DNA from: Mesostigma viride
Lineage: Eukaryota > Streptophyta > Mesostigmatophyceae > Mesostigmatales > Mesostigmataceae
Reading direction: 5' to 3'
Assembly: GCA_009746045.1 (NCBI GenBank)
Contig: RPFO01001430.1
Coordinates: 1-64,000 of the forward strand
Length of the DNA: 64,000 nucleotides
A model generated the notes under the pieces. That model ran no database searches, was not told where the DNA came from, and worked only from the letters and a program-made list of their open reading frames with translations. The translations under genes were made by a program, and so were the position numbers. Of the stretch, positions 8,521-18,455 are shown in pieces; within the stretch, counting starts at the first letter, position 1; every line of letters begins with the position of its first letter.

Positions 8521-9615
8521 CTAGTTTGCAAAAATCCGAATCCCTTTCACCCAGTCGGACCGCACGCCCTCGTGGCGTTTGTTCGTAACGAATTCGAGAC
8601 CAAGCGGCTCGAACACGAGGCGCAAGTCGTCCAGCGTGGGCCTCCCCTTTCCCGCTGCCGGCTCCTCGTGCAAGAACGCTCCCAAGAACGCGTTCCTGAA
8701 ATCCTTCATTTTCGTCCAACCATCCGGTTCCAATGAGACGCTAGGGAGTTTCACAAACTCGGCTGCCTTTTCGGGAGTCACGGTGCGCACGGTGGGCGAG
8801 GGGAGACAACACGGTTCGTCCTCCTCCTCGTCCGGCCTCTTGACGCGCTTCTCGACGGTCCTGAGGGCGTCCCATGGCGGCCAGCGGAGGTACTCCTGAA
8901 AAAAGTCGGTCGACTTCGACCTCTTGAAGCCGGGGTTGTAGCTGTGCACTTTCTCGCTCAGCTTCGCCCTGTGCTCGATCATCCACGCTTTCACGTCCAC
9001 GGGGACGGGGACGTCGTTCTCGACCAGCCCCAAGAACAACGCGTGAAGGTGGGCGGTCCTGTACCGCTCGTCGGTCGTGAGGTTGTTCACCCCCGTCCTG
9101 TCGAAAGAGTCGATGATCTCGTTCACGAGTTCGTCCGACACGAGGTCGCCCGCGTATCTCAACAAAGCGTTTGCCACCAACGCGAGTCTCGTCTTGCCGC
9201 AAAACACGCGGAAGTCTGACAAGTCCGCCTCGCGAACCTCGCCAAAAACCACGGGGTCCCTCGAATTGTTCACCGCGAACCCCGTGGTTCTCTTTGTCCC
9301 GAGACCTCCTCCGCACGAAAACCCGTGGCGTTCGAAAAGCGCGTTCCAGAACCACTTGTCCGCGCGAAACTCGCTCGCGTGGTCGTATCTCGGAAACCCC
9401 TTGTCTTCCATGAAATCAGAAAAGGCCGTGAAAACGCGCTCCGTGGAAGATGTCAACGTCGGTCCTTTGTTGACCCGGTTCGACTCGAGAAACTCCGCAA
9501 ACAGCTCGGCCCAACGGATCTCTTCTTCGTTCAAGGACCTGTACAGAGGCTGGACGAGCGCCCGGTCCATGTCGTCCAGATCGCCCAATTCGTCACGGAA
9601 CTTGCGTTTGGCCAT
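8521..9615 (-). CDS. Hypothetical protein with possible duplicated winged-helix-like domain
   Basis: This is a 364-residue intact ORF. Two regions, about residues 55-115 and 300-364, share a layout of an aromatic-rich helix, a segment with W or L followed by LFE or VFEPLG, then a basic strand ending in a hydrophobic strand (GFAV or GIRI). That pattern resembles the small winged-helix DNA-binding module attached to D5-like primase-helicases in large DNA viruses, but the helicase itself is absent. The region between is alpha-helical, with a charged stretch near residues 255-275. Assignment is tentative. Confidence 0.5.
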   Translation of the reverse strand: MAKRKFRDELGDLDDMDRALVQPLYRSLNEEEIRWAELFAEFLESNRVNKGPTLTSSTERVFTAFSDFMEDKGFPRYDHASEFRADKWFWNALFERHGFSCGGGLGTKRTTGFAVNNSRDPVVFGEVREADLSDFRVFCGKTRLALVANALLRYAGDLVSDELVNEIIDSFDRTGVNNLTTDERYRTAHLHALFLGLVENDVPVPVDVKAWMIEHRAKLSEKVHSYNPGFKRSKSTDFFQEYLRWPPWDALRTVEKRVKRPDEEEDEPCCLPSPTVRTVTPEKAAEFVKLPSVSLEPDGWTKMKDFRNAFLGAFLHEEPAAGKGRPTLDDLRLVFEPLGLEFVTNKRHEGVRSDWVKGIRIFAN

Positions 9616-9625
9616 GGCGAGTGCG

Positions 9626-10006
9626 TTATCTTCGTATCACGAGACGACTAGAGTCGCGACTGGGAGGACGCGCGCCGCGGACGCCGCCCGAGTTCTGCGC
9701 GATCCGCACGTAGTGACGAATCCCGTATGCGAGCTTCGTGGCCAGTCGAACCTTGTCGTCCGAAAAGTGCTCGCTCCCGAGCGTGAGATTCTCTATGGCG
9801 CAGTCCGACGTAACGCCGCTGTCGTGCAGGATTTCGGCGAAACTCTCGGGCAAGAACTTCTCTCTCGCGAGCACGCGACCGCAAACGGCGAGATTGTACA
9901 AGACCACGAACTCTTCGACGGTGTCCTTGTAAGTTTCCGGCAGAGAAAACACGTATCTCTCCAGATCCGAGGACAAAGAGTCCACGCACTTGAGAAGCTT
10001 GTCCAT
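9626..10006 (-). CDS. Hypothetical protein, 126 residues
   Basis: The ATG is at 10004-10006, and its stop lies 10 bases before the start of the next minus-strand gene, so the two are probably co-transcribed. It is divergent from the giant OTU gene with only 20 bases between start codons. The protein is alpha-helical with a basic, Arg/Ser-rich C-terminal tail. No family is recognised. Confidence 0.55.
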   Translation of the reverse strand: MDKLLKCVDSLSSDLERYVFSLPETYKDTVEEFVVLYNLAVCGRVLAREKFLPESFAEILHDSGVTSDCAIENLTLGSEHFSDDKVRLATKLAYGIRHYVRIAQNSGGVRGARPPSRDSSRLVIRR

Positions 10007-10026
10007 AATACCTGTGCTACAAATAA
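10007..10026. promoter_or_regulatory. Very short divergent promoter region
   Basis: Only 20 bases (ending in ACAAATAA) separate two divergent start codons. Promoter elements must therefore extend into the coding sequences or leaders must be near zero, as in compact viral genomes. Confidence 0.4.
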
Positions 10027-13000
10027 ATGGACAGGTTAGACGACCTTGTAGCCCGCGCCTACTCGGACGGGTTGTCTCTGGAACGAAACCTGCACACTCG
10101 ACGACCTTCTAGAAAGCTCGGAGACCTTCTAGAACTATTCTCTCTTGGAGTGTCGTTCAATCCGTACGTGGCCAAGGTCTTGCACGGCAGCGGGTACTAC
10201 GGCGGGGCGGAATCTGACAACGCCTACCCCGTGGCCATGTCCTTGTCCGACACGTCAAGCGATCCGTACGGTCCCGTACCCGAACCTTCTTCGCCGGCCG
10301 CGGCCTCCGAAGACGCGCCACCCGAAGAGACGTCCGACGAACACGACACGAATCCGATCGGCGGCGACGACACGTCCACACCCCCTCCTACGACGGACCC
10401 TCCCACTACCCCATCCAAGACCCCGGGGGGGCGGACCCACTCGTAACCGGCTTCGGCGTATCCGCTCCGAATTCATCCAAGGACGAGGAAACCCCGAAAG
10501 AAGAAACCACAGGGGGCGAGCCGGTCGCCGTATCCGAACCCGTCGTACCCGCTCCTCCCTCCGTCGACGCCGAGGGACACCCGAAATCACAAACAGTCGC
10601 GACCCCGGGTGGTAAGATGGTCGCATTTTCGGACGAACCGAAATCCTCGGACGAAACAGGGAATTTGATAGCCCCTCTGGATTCCGCGTTTGTACACGAT
10701 GCAGTCAAGAACCCCGAGGATACGCCGAGTGTGCCGGAACCCGCTACAAACCACTCGTATTCCGATCTCATCCACCCCATCCTTCCGTCGGACGGCGCCT
10801 CCCCGATCCTTCCCGCCGCGAGTTCGGAGCCCCTCCCTGTCAAGAAGAACGAGGTTCCTGTCGAACGGAAGTTCGAAGACGACGTCGATCTCTGGGTATC
10901 AAAAGGCGAAACGGAGTTGGAGTCGTTACATCAACGGATGGAAAACGCTCTGGACGAACTCGAACGCAAATACATGGAAAAGATTTCGGACAAAGAAAAC
11001 TCCCGACTGACGGCAGAAGGAAAAGCCGCGGCAGCCATCGAGTTCATTCGCAGTTCGCAGAGGGATTTGACGTGGGGTGTCGAATCCGCGAAGGAGATGT
11101 TTCCATTCCTCGTCGATAAGTTCGAAGCGACCGCCACACAAATCAAGCGCCTATCGGAAGACGGATTATCGCGTGTACGGAACGCGTTTCTCGAGAGGTT
11201 TGATGACAAATTCGACTCGAAAAATTACGACGCGGAAACCGAAAAACGGGTTCAGGAGAAATATAAAACCATGCAGGCATATCTGAAAAAGCGGATCAAG
11301 AACGAGATCGAGGAGACATCAGAAAACGCTGGTTCGGGAGCCATATTGTCGTCCGCCAAGTCGTACTACGAGAAGACCGGCGTCGATCTGCGAAAACTAA
11401 TGGAGAAGAGAGTGGAAGCTCTGAAACGATTGGCGGAGGATGACCGCTTCTCGGCTGACGCGGCCCGCCAAAAAGTACGGGCGCAGCTCGAAAGGGACCT
11501 GAATTTCTTAAACCCGCCCGCCACCTCTGATGCAAAACCGAAAAGCGATGTCGTACCGCATGAGCAAACCGTCGTCGATGCGCCACCGTCTGATGCAAAA
11601 CCGCCTCCGCCTCCGCCTCCTCTTCAGAACCAGAAACCGCCTTCGGCTCCTCCGAAGCCTCCGCCACCGAGACCCTCTTTGAAACCTATGGCACCGGGAG
11701 CTCCTCCGGTTCCTCCTTCGCAAGCAGTAACGAAACAAACGACCGACCGCTTTGGGATAATTAGACAAGGTACAAGGGTCGTCGGCGGCCCGGACATCGC
11801 CTGGCTGATGGATGCCGTCAACAACATGACCAAAGAGCAACTCGAAGACATCCGATGGGACATATACAGCAACTTACCTCCCCATCTCAAGTTGACCGAC
11901 GAAGAGTGGGATGTCTATTGGGCGACCAAGAACAAACCGAAGAAAGACACAAGCGAAGTCCAAAACTCACTCAAGTCGGACGTTGAGACGAAGCAACGAA
12001 CGCAGTCCGATCTCGAACGCTATGAACGAGCGGCATCGGGAGATCTGACCGCGCTAAACCCGAGCGAGAAACTGAAGAAAGAAGAATCAATCAATATAGG
12101 CCTGAACCTTCTATCGATCGCCAAACACTCGCCTCATAAATACCTCGACATGACCAAAACAATCGATCAAGCTAAGACAGAGCGCCTGGAGATTCTGCCA
12201 TACAACGTGATATACAAACAAACCCTCGCACACCTCAAAGACATGGAAGGGTTGAACTACGCGGTCGACAAACTCGATCGCACTACGAAAAGCATCGAAG
12301 AGGGCAGCGAGTACACAGACATCTTTCTGACTCCCGAATCGATGCTGGGTATCGCGAGTGCCCTGAAAGACGTGTTTAAAGACAAAAACAGCCGCGAAAA
12401 ACCTTCGAATTTGATTAACCAAGACAACAGTAAAAACCTCGAGCTCGCTCTAACCGGCATAAGGAACGAGCAGGTAAAGCGACCGGAAATGCGCACAAAG
12501 ATGTGGACGAAAATCCCCCCCCAAAACTCTCCAAAGACGAGTATGAAAAAATCAAACAAAATGTGGAGAAGGAGATTACGATTGCCGCCATCCGGAAGCA
12601 GGCGTTGGAAAATGATGGGATCGTCAAAATCGAAGGAGAAGATGTGAAAGTGTTTCAAGATCCCCTGATTCTCCAACGCGCTACAGAGTTGTTCAAACAG
12701 ACACCCGCGGCACCCCAACCGACCGAGTCAGGCGGAGGGAATGGGCCTCCCAGGGTCCCCCCACCTCCCCCCCGGCCAAAAAACAGTACCTCCCCCACCT
12801 CCCCGGTCTACCCCCCCCCTACCAGCACTGACAAAACAGCCAGTTCACCGGGCCAGATCCAAGCACCTCCCCCCCCTCCCCCTCCTCCCCCCAGGCTTGT
12901 CAAGACGCCCCCCACCCAACCCGTCACTGACAAATCCCCGGCTAAATCCGCGTCCGAAATCCCCGTAGCCCCCCCCCTCCGGATACCGTTCCTCCATCGC

Positions 13001-14935
13001 CTTTATTAGGGGAGGGGGAGCGCTACAGAACCCGCCGCGAAACCTTCGGAAAAGGAGGCATCGACAGCCAGACGCAAGCCAAAAACGGAGGCACAGTGGG
13101 AAGAAACTAAAAAGAAACAAGACAAACGAGCTATCGAGAACATGTTAACTTCTGCGCGCCAAGCCCTGGTTGAACAGGAAGTCCATGCCCAAGTCGCAAA
13201 GCTTATCAAAGAGAGAGGAGGAGACGCGTCCGACGTGCCAGAGGTTTATAAGAACATCGAGATTCCCACGACACGCGCCGACGTCAAGGATGACATTCGG
13301 AAGCAGACGGAAGCGTACCAGAAACGAAAAGCCGAAGAGGATGAAAAGATTAGGAAGGAAGCCGAGCTAGTGCGCAAGGAGCAAGAGAAGGCCAATGTCG
13401 CAGAAAAGGATGAAAAGAGCGCCACCGGTTTCCAAAAAATCTCCCTACAGCCAAGACAGAGCTTCGAGGTCGGCGAAGAGGTCGATCAGCCTAACGAGAC
13501 AGCCAGAAAAATAGAACAAATGATACGCGAGGGCAAGTTCGGCGAGTCCTCAGACCTCAGGCTGCGTTTGATCCGCGGAGACGGACAAACCTTTTACGAG
13601 AACCAGGTGGTTCCCGAAGATGTGCGTCTTATGCCTTGGAACATTGCAAGACTCGCCCGTGCGGTAGGCACGGAAGCGGAACCGTTCCAAAAATTTGTAA
13701 ATACAAATATCGCCTATAGCACGAAAGACCCCAAGGTCGCATCCCACATGAACATCAACAGAGTGGGCAGGGATGCCATGAGATTGTATAACAACGCCGA
13801 CGCCCACATCCCCGTACAGCGCGCGGTGCGCCGAAAACCGATGCCCCTGTACGTTTCTGCCCGCGGAAAGGCGTATGTCGTATGCCCGCACGCAGACGAC
13901 ACGGTCACGGTTCTGGATATAAACAAAAGATGCGAGTTGTTGGCGAGGTACAACGCGAGCGGCCGGGATATCTCGCCTGGATTGGACAAGTCTCACGCGG
14001 ACCGGACAGGGGGTGTACTGATCAAGATCGGCCCTTCCAGGTTCGCGTATGTCGGCGCCAAGACGTACGAGTTCGCGACGATCGGCCACCGCGATATCAT
14101 CGACTTCTTCGCGGACGGAGGTCGCACTCCGCTCGCCGTCGACGAGGGCGGCACCGCGTACGACCTAAAAGACCTTCGCGCGTTCGACGTCCGTACGCTT
14201 GGTACCGCGGGTCGCGACGAGTATGTGCGGATGTACTCGGAGAGGCGCGCGGAAATTCCGGGTGTACGCTTTAATGGTACTGATATGAAGGGGGACTCGG
14301 GTTCGTCGTACGGAATGCTGAACACGACGCGAAAGGATATACCGATCACGAACAGGGAGCACTTTGCCAAACAGTTCGTCCCGGTCCCGAACAGCGGCGG
14401 AGGCGACTGCTTCTACCTCGCGCTGGCTCAGGCGGATCATCTTATCAAAACCGGTCGCTCCATCCCGGACGACGATGCGCGCGAAGTCGCGCGAAAAATG
14501 CGCCGTACGATCGTGGACGGGTTTCCGCCGGAAGTGGAGGAGTACGTGGTTCAGCAGGAACGGTGGCAGAACGGGGACGCGCGCGAGCCGGCGGGCGAGA
14601 TCTTGAGACGTTACCGATCCGCGCAGTCCCGCGAGGGGGAGTTCGCCGAGAGGCCCGAGATCCTAGCCGCCGCGGCCCTGTTGCGAAGACCGATCGTGGT
14701 TCATCGCGTGACGCCCGGGACGACGGTTGAGCACAGGGAGACGTTCGGGGGAGGCTCGCCTCCGGCGATCCATCTGATGTTCACGGGCCGAGCCGACAAC
14801 GGGCATTTCCAGGCGCTTCGACGCGTGTCTCACGCCGCACGGTCCGCTTCCGTGTCCATGTTGGGCGAGGAAGGGGCGTACGAGGACGACGAGGGCGACA
14901 TGGAGTACGGGGCGGAAGATGGCGAATCTTTTTGA
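10027..14935 (+). CDS. Giant coiled-coil, proline-rich protein with C-terminal OTU cysteine protease (frame broken)
   Basis: Four consecutive plus-strand frames read as one protein of about 1,630 residues: 10027-10446, up to 12647, 12503-13009, and up to 14935. The order is an N-terminal helical segment, an acidic Ser/Pro/Thr linker, long charged coiled coils, two proline-rich stretches (near 11600-11720 and 12730-12900), more coiled coil, a beta-rich region, and an OTU domain. The OTU domain shows the catalytic Cys in GDCFYLAL (about 14404-14427) and the catalytic His in NGHFQAL (about 14800-14820). Frame changes coincide with runs: G7 near 10426, C8 near 12515, C9 near 12970, G5 near 13013. 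OTU enzymes cleave ubiquitin chains; viral ones counter host ubiquitin signalling or process proteins. The breaks may be decay or indel errors. Confidence 0.7.
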
Positions 14936-14979
14936 CATCGCTCATCGTAATAATTCTGGTTGATACGGATATGCGACAC

Positions 14980-15645
14980 ATGAAGTGCGTCCGAAAGACG
15001 AAGACGGGCCGACATTGCAACAACGCGGCGAGGAAGGGGATGAAAACGTGTCATTGTCACGGCGCGGCTCAACGTAAACCCCGCCGCAAACACCACCGCG
15101 CGCGCGCCCCTGGCGTAGACGGCGAGTCCGCACCAAAACGCATGCGCATCCACCTTCCGACCTTGGACGAAGTAAGGGCTGAAATAGCCCGAGACATTGC
15201 ACAAAAGGAAGCGCAGAAGCCTAAGTCCCCATTCGACTTGAATGCTCTACCTAACGAAGCTCTCACGAACATCGTCAGCAGGTTGCCCCCATCGGACACG
15301 TCTAACCTCATGCAAGTGTCATCCAACATGGCAGAACGAGTTCCTAACTCCATGATGGACGCGGTAGACGCTCACGGATTCCAACAACTTCACGATGTAG
15401 TAAATGCGCGTAATAACGAACAAACCGCGTTACAAGAATTAAATGAAGCAAACGAACTTTGTAGACAAGAACCAACCCGTTGTAATTACAATCTTGCACG
15501 AGACAAGTTTATCGCGCATCAAAACGCCGAAGTTGAGTACCTCCGACTGAAAAAACTCGCACAAGATACAATCCAGAAGGCGAGAATCGCCGGGCGTATT
15601 TTGGAAGAGAGGGAAAGGTCCCTGCGCCCTAATGTCCGACCGTAG
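14980..15645 (+). CDS. Cys/His-finger protein with F-box-like domain (paralog 1)
   Basis: Several in-frame ATGs precede this. The one at 14980 is chosen because the three paralogs in the window all begin with M-[KQ]-C. Residues 1-30 carry the finger pattern C-x9-C-x8-C-x-C-H followed by a basic tail. An F-box-like segment (about residues 83-120, LPNEALTNIVSRL and flanks) follows, then an alpha-helical C-terminus. F-box proteins connect targets to SCF ubiquitin ligases; a viral one could redirect host proteolysis. It lies 44 bases after the OTU gene, which is also ubiquitin-related. Finger family members are common in giant viruses but of unknown role. Confidence 0.6.
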   Translation: MKCVRKTKTGRHCNNAARKGMKTCHCHGAAQRKPRRKHHRARAPGVDGESAPKRMRIHLPTLDEVRAEIARDIAQKEAQKPKSPFDLNALPNEALTNIVSRLPPSDTSNLMQVSSNMAERVPNSMMDAVDAHGFQQLHDVVNARNNEQTALQELNEANELCRQEPTRCNYNLARDKFIAHQNAEVEYLRLKKLAQDTIQKARIAGRILEERERSLRPNVRP

Positions 15646-15737
15646 TTTTCGCGAGCGACTTTCGCTCCGGCCCAAGAATTTCCAGAGATAACTCGTTGCT
15701 ATCACTTTCTGCACGGTTTGAGACAGGAGTCGACACG

Positions 15738-16259
15738 TCAGACCATCTCCGCGCGTCGAGTGATCAGCCCGTCCTTGTACACGTGCGTCCCGGTGCACAC
15801 CTCTTCCGCCGCGCAAACCTTTTCGCGGTTCTGGCGGTCGAAAAGGTAGCATCGGTAGCTCACGAAGAACGCCCCCTTGGGAATCTCCGGGTCTAAGTAT
15901 ACCCGCAGGCCCGTAAACGTGCGCGGCTGGAGACACGGGACGATCGTCAAGCCCTCCGCGTCGAACTCCTCGTCCCCTATGACGACGCGGATCTTCGCGT
16001 CGCTCCTTATTTCCTGGACCACGTCACATACCGGCCACTTGGGAGGACAATACACGAACCACCCGGACTCGTGGTCTATCTCGAACGCGTCCAGGTAATT
16101 CACGACGTAGCGCGTCTCGGGCTCGAACGCGACACACTCGGTCCACCCCTCCCCCACCTCGGCGCGGGGGGGCGTTTCGATGACGCGGACGGCGTCCTCG
16201 TGGAAGTGAGGACCCAGTTCGTACACGGGCAGACTGTCGATGAACTCCTCGATGTCCAT
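15738..16259 (-). CDS. Hypothetical protein, 173 residues
   Basis: This intact ORF has an ATG at 16257-16259. The protein is acidic and beta-rich, with many Tyr, Phe, Val and Cys residues and no metal-binding spacing that I recognise. It is convergent with paralog 1, separated by 92 bases. Function is unknown. Confidence 0.55.
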   Translation of the reverse strand: MDIEEFIDSLPVYELGPHFHEDAVRVIETPPRAEVGEGWTECVAFEPETRYVVNYLDAFEIDHESGWFVYCPPKWPVCDVVQEIRSDAKIRVVIGDEEFDAEGLTIVPCLQPRTFTGLRVYLDPEIPKGAFFVSYRCYLFDRQNREKVCAAEEVCTGTHVYKDGLITRRAEMV

Positions 16260-16365
16260 GTCGTCCCTTCCTCTCTTCGAAAATCGGCGGCCCTCCGCGA
16301 ACGAGCGTCAAAATTAAACTTAAAGACCCTTTGGATGTTTTTTTTAATATGTTGATGAAGATACC

Positions 16366-16548
16366 ATGAAGGAAAAACGGAGGAAGGCGCCGCAGGTAGC
16401 GCTACCGGCGTTATCGTTCCCGTCTGACGTAACGCCTATGGGTACAAAACGGCGACGTCCAGTGGAAGGGGATCAAGATATAACGTCAGGGTGGAAATTT
16501 GATGAGGCGCCTCGGAACATGCAGGATGCGGAATGGGATGCGGAGTGA
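16366..16548 (+). CDS. Small basic/acidic ORF, 60 residues
   Basis: An ATG at 16366 follows a T-rich leader and is divergent from the gene ending at 15738. The protein has a Lys/Arg-rich start, a second basic patch and an acidic tail. It is short and unrecognised, but the AT-rich leader and spacing favour a real gene. Confidence 0.4.
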   Translation: MKEKRRKAPQVALPALSFPSDVTPMGTKRRRPVEGDQDITSGWKFDEAPRNMQDAEWDAE

Positions 16549-16580
16549 TCGTGTTTTGTACGGCCCTCCGCGACCGAGCG

Positions 16581-17000
16581 TCAGATCGTCACGGTTCCGT
16601 TCGCGAACTCGACGGAGGTCGGGACGCAACGCGGCTCGGAAATGAAACTGTACGAACCGGCGCTCGTCAAGACGTGTATCGCAGCGTGAAAGACGTCGCT
16701 TTCGTGGGAGAGTCGCAATATCCAATACGAAGCCCCGGAATACATCACCGACCAGAACATGAACAGGACTCTCCACGTCCACACCTCGCACACCGCGGCA
16801 CACCACAAAGCGTACAACACCATGTAGTGCGCCACCGCGATATCCACCCCTCTGGCCACCGGATGATACGTGGAGTGGTTCACTTGCGACATGACGACGA
16901 GGGCTGCCATCCCGTACCGCATCACGAGGGTGTGCTGTATTCTCCAGGCCTCCGCGAGCGGGGCGAGATACAGCAAGGAAGTGTAATTCAGCAGCTTCAT
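16581..17000 (-). CDS. Compact multi-pass membrane protein, CREST hydrolase-like
   Basis: The second in-frame ATG at 16998-17000 gives 139 residues with about five hydrophobic helices and almost no loops. Polar residues inside the helices fit the signature of the CREST superfamily (alkaline ceramidase, PAQR receptors, Per1, TMEM8): Ser and two His in helix 2 (SQVNHSTYH), Asp and His in helix 3 (DIAVAH), and H-x3-H in the last helix (HAAIH). These residues bind a zinc ion in ceramidases. Typical members have seven helices, so this would be a reduced form. Lipid hydrolysis is inferred, not shown. Confidence 0.5.
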   Translation of the reverse strand: MKLLNYTSLLYLAPLAEAWRIQHTLVMRYGMAALVVMSQVNHSTYHPVARGVDIAVAHYMVLYALWCAAVCEVWTWRVLFMFWSVMYSGASYWILRLSHESDVFHAAIHVLTSAGSYSFISEPRCVPTSVEFANGTVTI

Positions 17001-17091
17001 CGTATCTAAGCGGCCACACCTTTTCGGTTCGCTCGTGACCGAACGAACCTTCACATTTCACAAATTTCTTGCGCGCTTAGTATGATCACGG

Positions 17092-17676
17092 ATGAAGTGC
17101 GGCAAGATCACGAGCACGACGCGCAAGAGGTGCGAGAACGCGGTTTCGACGAGAGGCGGCTGCCACTTGCACAGGACAGGACAAAGTACGAAACGAAGGC
17201 CGAGGGGTCACCGCGCGAGAGAATGCCTCGCGTGGCGTAAAGATCCCACGTTCGAAGATCTACGAAATGCCGAAGAATACGCGCTAATGCTGGCGAATAA
17301 CGCAAATATCACAAAACTCCAACAATCGAATAATGAAGCCTTGTCATCTGGACTTCCTGGATTCCGCGACGGAATTTTAGAACGCAGGAAGGACATGTTC
17401 AATATTCAGCGGGAACGAGAGGGTAACAACATTCGAAAAGCCTTGTTGAATACGGAAGGCATCCGTGACTTTGTGTGGGACGGGCTGGGAGCGGACTCGC
17501 TGCCAACGCCGGAAGTATTGGGATCCTTCAAACCGATGGACCTTGACTTGGTGAACCCCCTCGACCTCGTAAATCACGAAGAGGTCGTCAACCAGCGACG
17601 GGTGCGACGTCGGCGCGGATCTCACGGCGCGCGTGCCAAGACGACGCGCGGCGGCCGTGGCAAGAGGAGATCCTGA
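17092..17676 (+). CDS. Cys/His-finger protein (paralog 2)
   Basis: The protein starts MKCG and has the finger C-x10-C-x8-C-H-x-H within the first 27 residues, followed by a basic stretch, a helical middle and an Arg/Gly/Lys-rich tail at residues 170-194. It has 194 residues and is intact. It is divergent from the CREST-like gene across 91 bases and 35 bases upstream of paralog 3. The basic tail suggests nucleic-acid or virion association. Confidence 0.6.
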   Translation: MKCGKITSTTRKRCENAVSTRGGCHLHRTGQSTKRRPRGHRARECLAWRKDPTFEDLRNAEEYALMLANNANITKLQQSNNEALSSGLPGFRDGILERRKDMFNIQREREGNNIRKALLNTEGIRDFVWDGLGADSLPTPEVLGSFKPMDLDLVNPLDLVNHEEVVNQRRVRRRRGSHGARAKTTRGGRGKRRS

Positions 17677-17711
17677 CCGGTATTTTCGAAGCGAATTGTG
17701 TAAGCGCGGCA

Positions 17712-18227
17712 ATGAAGTGCGGAAAGAAGACGGCGAAAGGCGGGAAATGCGCGATCGACGTGAAGAAGGGGAGCGAGTGTCGGTTTCACGGGAAACCGAA
17801 ACACCGCGGGGGAAGCGCGAAGACGAAACGGCGGCGCGTTCTTCGACACGTGGCGCGGGCACGTGGAGACAGCAAGGACTCTGCACAAACATCTTCCCGC
17901 CGAACTCGCGCGAATATATCGTTAAACGAACTCTCCGCCGACTCCTTTCGAACAGTCCCTTTGTCGGCAACCCAGCAGGGCCCTGTGGGGGCGGTTGATT
18001 TCATCCCTGAACCTCCTGGGCAAATACAACCTCCTCAAGCTTCGGCGGGGCGCTCGTCGAGCGCTCGACGACGACCCGTCCAGCGCGGGAACGGTCCGGA
18101 CGGCGAGGCGACCGTCCCTATTCACCATTTGAACAGGCCGCCGAGGAGCGGAGGGTTCTATCCTCGACCGAACGACCCGGATTTGGACGACACCGCGACC
18201 TCTAGTTATACTCCCCTTCCCCAATAA
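17712..18227 (+). CDS. Cys/His-finger protein (paralog 3)
   Basis: The start MKCGKKT is followed by the same finger (C-x9-C-x9-C-x2-H) in the first 27 residues. A basic patch, then a Pro/Ser/Gly-rich low-complexity C-terminus with scattered Arg, completes 171 residues. Placement directly after paralog 2 in the same direction indicates tandem duplication, while the C-terminal parts have no resemblance, so only the finger is conserved. Confidence 0.6.
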   Translation: MKCGKKTAKGGKCAIDVKKGSECRFHGKPKHRGGSAKTKRRRVLRHVARARGDSKDSAQTSSRRTRANISLNELSADSFRTVPLSATQQGPVGAVDFIPEPPGQIQPPQASAGRSSSARRRPVQRGNGPDGEATVPIHHLNRPPRSGGFYPRPNDPDLDDTATSSYTPLPQ

Positions 18228-18455
18228 GGTGTGGTGTACAGTAACCTGTCGAGTATGGTGTAAGTGGCGCGGCGTCAGTAGTGCCGTACGAGTCCCGCGC
18301 CGCGCCACTCGAGTCGGTCCGTACCTCGGAATATTCCTCGAATATGCCCTGCACCTTCGAGGCCGCCTTCGAGTGTAAAAGGTGCTGCCCTCGCCCAAAC
18401 AGCCATCTCCTCACCCAAACCACTAGCAAAACCACGAAAACAAGCCGCCATAGCC
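18228..18455. other. Intergenic spacer with 12-bp inverted repeat
   Basis: AGTGGCGCGGCG at 18263-18274 and its exact complement at 18298-18309 form a 12-bp stem with a 23-base loop. It lies just after paralog 3 and could terminate transcription. It also marks the change from compact block 1 to the promoter-rich block 2. Confidence 0.6.

Noticed and set aside
10105-10140. TTCTAGAA pair as heat-shock elements
   Set aside because: It lies within the coding sequence of the giant OTU protein (codons for Leu, Leu, Glu), so it is probably coincidental.
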